The notes under the pieces: generated by a model
What the model saw: only the letters and a program-made list of their open reading frames with translations
Told to the model about the DNA's origin: nothing
The model's database searches: none
Position numbers and translations under genes: made by a program
Source of the DNA: Clostridium sp. CF012
GTDB taxonomy: Bacteria > Bacillota > Clostridia > Clostridiales > Clostridiaceae
DNA: 64,000 nucleotides
Assembly (NCBI RefSeq): GCF_018861755.1
Contig: NZ_JAHLEF010000021.1
Span: 16,241 to 80,240 of the forward strand
Direction: 5' to 3'
In this document: piece after piece, positions 62,904 through 64,000 of the stretch
Numbering within the stretch: the stretch's first letter is position 1
Layout: every line of letters starts with the position of its first letter

Positions 62904-63071
62904 TTCTTCTTCTGGTCTATCAAGAAGACCTTTTAAGATTTTAAAGTTATGAACAATTCCAATATTCATTGATCCACAAATCATATTACCTACGCCTTTA
63001 ATAGTACCTGTATGACCTCCCCTAGTAGGGGTTAAACCATCTGAGAGTGCTATCTCCTCCTTTTCCTTCAC
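62904..63071 (-). pseudogene. Remnant of a CutC-like glycyl radical enzyme
   Basis: The reading frame upstream of transporter 2 starts GTG and encodes [11 protein letters not shown]...TIKGVGNM and [20 protein letters not shown]. Those match CutC residues about 726-776 ([11 protein letters not shown]...[28 protein letters not shown]), with four residues deleted. The N-terminal 700 residues and the Gly-radical C-terminus are absent. It is the trace of a second GRE gene or a recombination scar carried along with the transporter. It is in frame with the transporter but ends before its ribosome binding site. Confidence 0.7.
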
Positions 63072-63212
63072 ATGGTCCTTAGAAATTTCTTTGTATAGTT
63101 TTAGTTGCCTTAGAATTTAACTTTACTTAAGCAAGGCATAATATAACGTTCCCATAACAATATATTACCGCCACAAACTACTATTTGTTTTATCTTAATA
63201 ATAACCCACTAA
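63072..63212 (-). other. Leader of the transporter-2 transcript
   Basis: This part of the leader, on the minus strand, holds TTGCTTAAGTAAAGTTAAATTC, TAAGG and CAAAGAAATTTCTAA, closely matching the leader before transporter 1 (40680-40780). The match ends at the GTG of the remnant frame, which suggests a breakpoint there. No gene is present. Confidence 0.45.
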
Positions 63213-63310
63213 GATATTTTTTCATGGCATAAATTTCAATGTTTTACTGCATTATAACCGCCAATTTTATAGAATTTTTGTACTTTCGTTATTTTATTGC
63301 ACTAATAGTA
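63213..63310 (-). promoter_or_regulatory. Cut-regulon promoter module, copy C
   Basis: On the minus strand AGTGCAA (63297-63303) and AGTACAA (63278-63284) are 19 bp apart. TATAAT (63251-63256) follows 21 bp later, and the leader has TTTATGCCATGAAAAA. It drives transporter 2 and the small partner gene. Sequence outside the half sites and -10 is also conserved with copy A (TTAGTGCAATAAAATAACGA). Confidence 0.75.
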
Positions 63311-63441
63311 GGGAATTTTGTCTTTTATTCAAATACCATGCGACATTTTTTTCATATTCTTTTAGCTTTGAGGGATATAATTGTTATAATATATAGTAAT
63401 AGCAATCGCTTCCACTAATCCTATTTCTGCTATCATAAAAA

Positions 63442-63500
63442 AGCTATACAACAAAATAACAAGAAAGCATGTTGCTTTCTTGTTATTTTGTTGTATAGCT
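63442..63500 (-). terminator. Second terminator of the rRNA operon, 28-bp stem
   Basis: A perfect 28-bp stem starting AGCTATACAACAAAATAA has a 3-nt loop and is followed by T6 on the minus strand. It stands between the rRNA operon and promoter C, shielding the cut locus from rRNA read-through. Confidence 0.85.
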
Positions 63501-63540
63501 AAATTAAACTAAAATCACACTCTATAGAATAATGCAAATA

Positions 63541-63570
63541 AAAACCACTAAGTTAGACTTAGTGGTTTTT
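63541..63570 (-). terminator. First terminator after 5S rRNA
   Basis: AACCACTAAGT pairs with ACTTAGTGGTT around TAG and is followed by T-rich sequence on the minus strand, immediately after the 5S gene. Confidence 0.85.
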
Positions 63571-63576
63571 TTCTTA

Positions 63577-63692
63577 CCTGGCGACAACCTACTCTCCCAC
63601 AAGGTCACCCCTGCAGTACCATTGGCGCATTGAAGCTTAACCTTCGTGTTCGGTATGGGAACGGGTGTTACCTTCATGCCATAATCACCAGA
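63577..63692 (-). rRNA. 5S ribosomal RNA
   Basis: This is about 116 nt on the minus strand. The 5' side reads TCTGGTGATTATGGCATGAA and the conserved middle CCCGTTCCCATACCGAACACG; the 3' side closes with TTGTCGCCAGG pairing with the start. Ends are estimated from the terminal helix. A terminator follows. Confidence 0.93.
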
Positions 63693-63751
63693 TTGAGAAA
63701 ATTAATATTCTCTCAAAATTGCACAGTGAAATTTTTCGCTTCATATATATT

Positions 63752-64000
63752 AAGGTCAAGCCCTCGACTTATTAGTATTAGTCAGCTGAACATGTTACCA
63801 TGCTTACACCTCTAACCTATCAACCTGGTGTTCTTCCAGGAGTCTTACTAACACCGCACTTACGTGCGAGTTATGGGAAATCTCATCTCAGGGTGGGCTT
63901 CACGCTTAGATGCTTTCAGCGTTTATCCCTTCCAAACATAGCTACCCAGCGATGCCACTGGCGTGACAACTGGTGCACCAGAGGTTTGTCCATCCCGGTC
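63752..64000 (-). rRNA. 23S ribosomal RNA, 3' end (partial)
   Basis: The 3' terminal region of 23S rRNA on the minus strand is recognised from GGTTGATAGGTTAGAGGTGT and the terminal AGTCGAGGGCTTGACC. The rest of the gene lies beyond the window. A short spacer of about 60 nt separates it from 5S. Confidence 0.93.

Noticed and set aside
61794..63071. 425-residue transporter with an extra N-terminal domain
   Set aside because: A GGAGG-preceded ATG at 62876 gives the length of transporter 1, and the upstream 65 codons are a GRE remnant.
1..64000. CRISPR arrays, prophage or transposons
   Set aside because: No regularly spaced repeats, phage structural genes, integrases or transposases were seen anywhere in the window.

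Overview
The window reads as a chromosome segment from a low-GC, strictly fermentative Firmicute, most likely Clostridium in the broad sense. The reasons are AT-rich intergenic DNA, AGGAGG-type ribosome binding sites with frequent TTG and GTG starts, 2,3-BPG-dependent phosphoglycerate mutase, a clostridial-type NADP secondary alcohol dehydrogenase, PocR/LytS and AraC-type regulators and a glycyl-radical metabolism. No phage, insertion sequence or CRISPR array was seen. An rRNA operon enters at the right edge (5S complete, 23S 3' end, minus strand) and one tRNA-Leu lies near 22.6 kb.

Positions 1-39 kb hold ordinary chromosomal genes in short units. These are the start of a probable RocA/PruA dehydrogenase; undecaprenyl-diphosphatase and a DedA protein; an OmpR-type two-component pair; a fold-type-II PLP enzyme under a legible sigma-54 circuit (promoter, three palindromic enhancer sites, activator); gpmA; a secondary alcohol dehydrogenase; a YdjG/YdjI-like zinc-ribbon and SPFH pair; a second two-component pair with a TPR lipoprotein; an NAD salvage operon (NrtR, isochorismatase-type hydrolase, PncB); secreted and zinc-ribbon proteins; PpaX; a P1 peptidase; SEC-C and DUF1186 proteins that share a promoter module; a TetR gene divergent from two paralogous membrane proteins; threonine dehydrogenase plus permease; DbpA; a sigma factor fused in frame to an anti-sigma-like domain; and a serine hydrolase lipoprotein.

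From 39 to 63.3 kb lies a choline-degrading glycyl-radical microcompartment (cut, GRM2-like) locus. The long minus-strand operon (61144 down to 46004) encodes a tandem BMC protein, an aldehyde dehydrogenase homologue with Ser in place of the catalytic Cys, CutC with every diagnostic choline-binding residue, its activase CutD, a CutR/EutS-like shell protein, EutP, an EutT-like protein, EutJ, a GrpU-like BMC protein, EutN, PduS-like and PduT-like redox proteins, a EutQ-like cupin, a BMC-H protein with a SAP/Rho-N-like tail, an active-type aldehyde dehydrogenase, PduL and two almost identical BMC-H proteins. Choline would be cleaved to trimethylamine and acetaldehyde; acetaldehyde would go to acetyl-CoA and acetyl phosphate, or be reduced to ethanol by the Fe-alcohol dehydrogenase at 42460. 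A PocR-domain histidine kinase and an AraC-type response regulator sit next to the operon, and a LicA-like choline kinase lies beyond the alcohol dehydrogenase.

The least described parts are these. The same promoter module, with two TTGNACT-type half sites exactly 19 bp apart and exactly 21 bp from a TATAAT box, occurs three times, before the shell operon and before each of two duplicated cassettes. Each cassette encodes a DMT-type transporter followed by a roughly 88-residue winged-helix-like protein, and the two cassettes flank the locus. A short remnant of a CutC-like glycyl radical enzyme is fused in frame upstream of the second transporter. Together these suggest a regulon in which uptake and degradation share one choline-responsive regulator, plus an uncharacterised small protein paired with each transporter.
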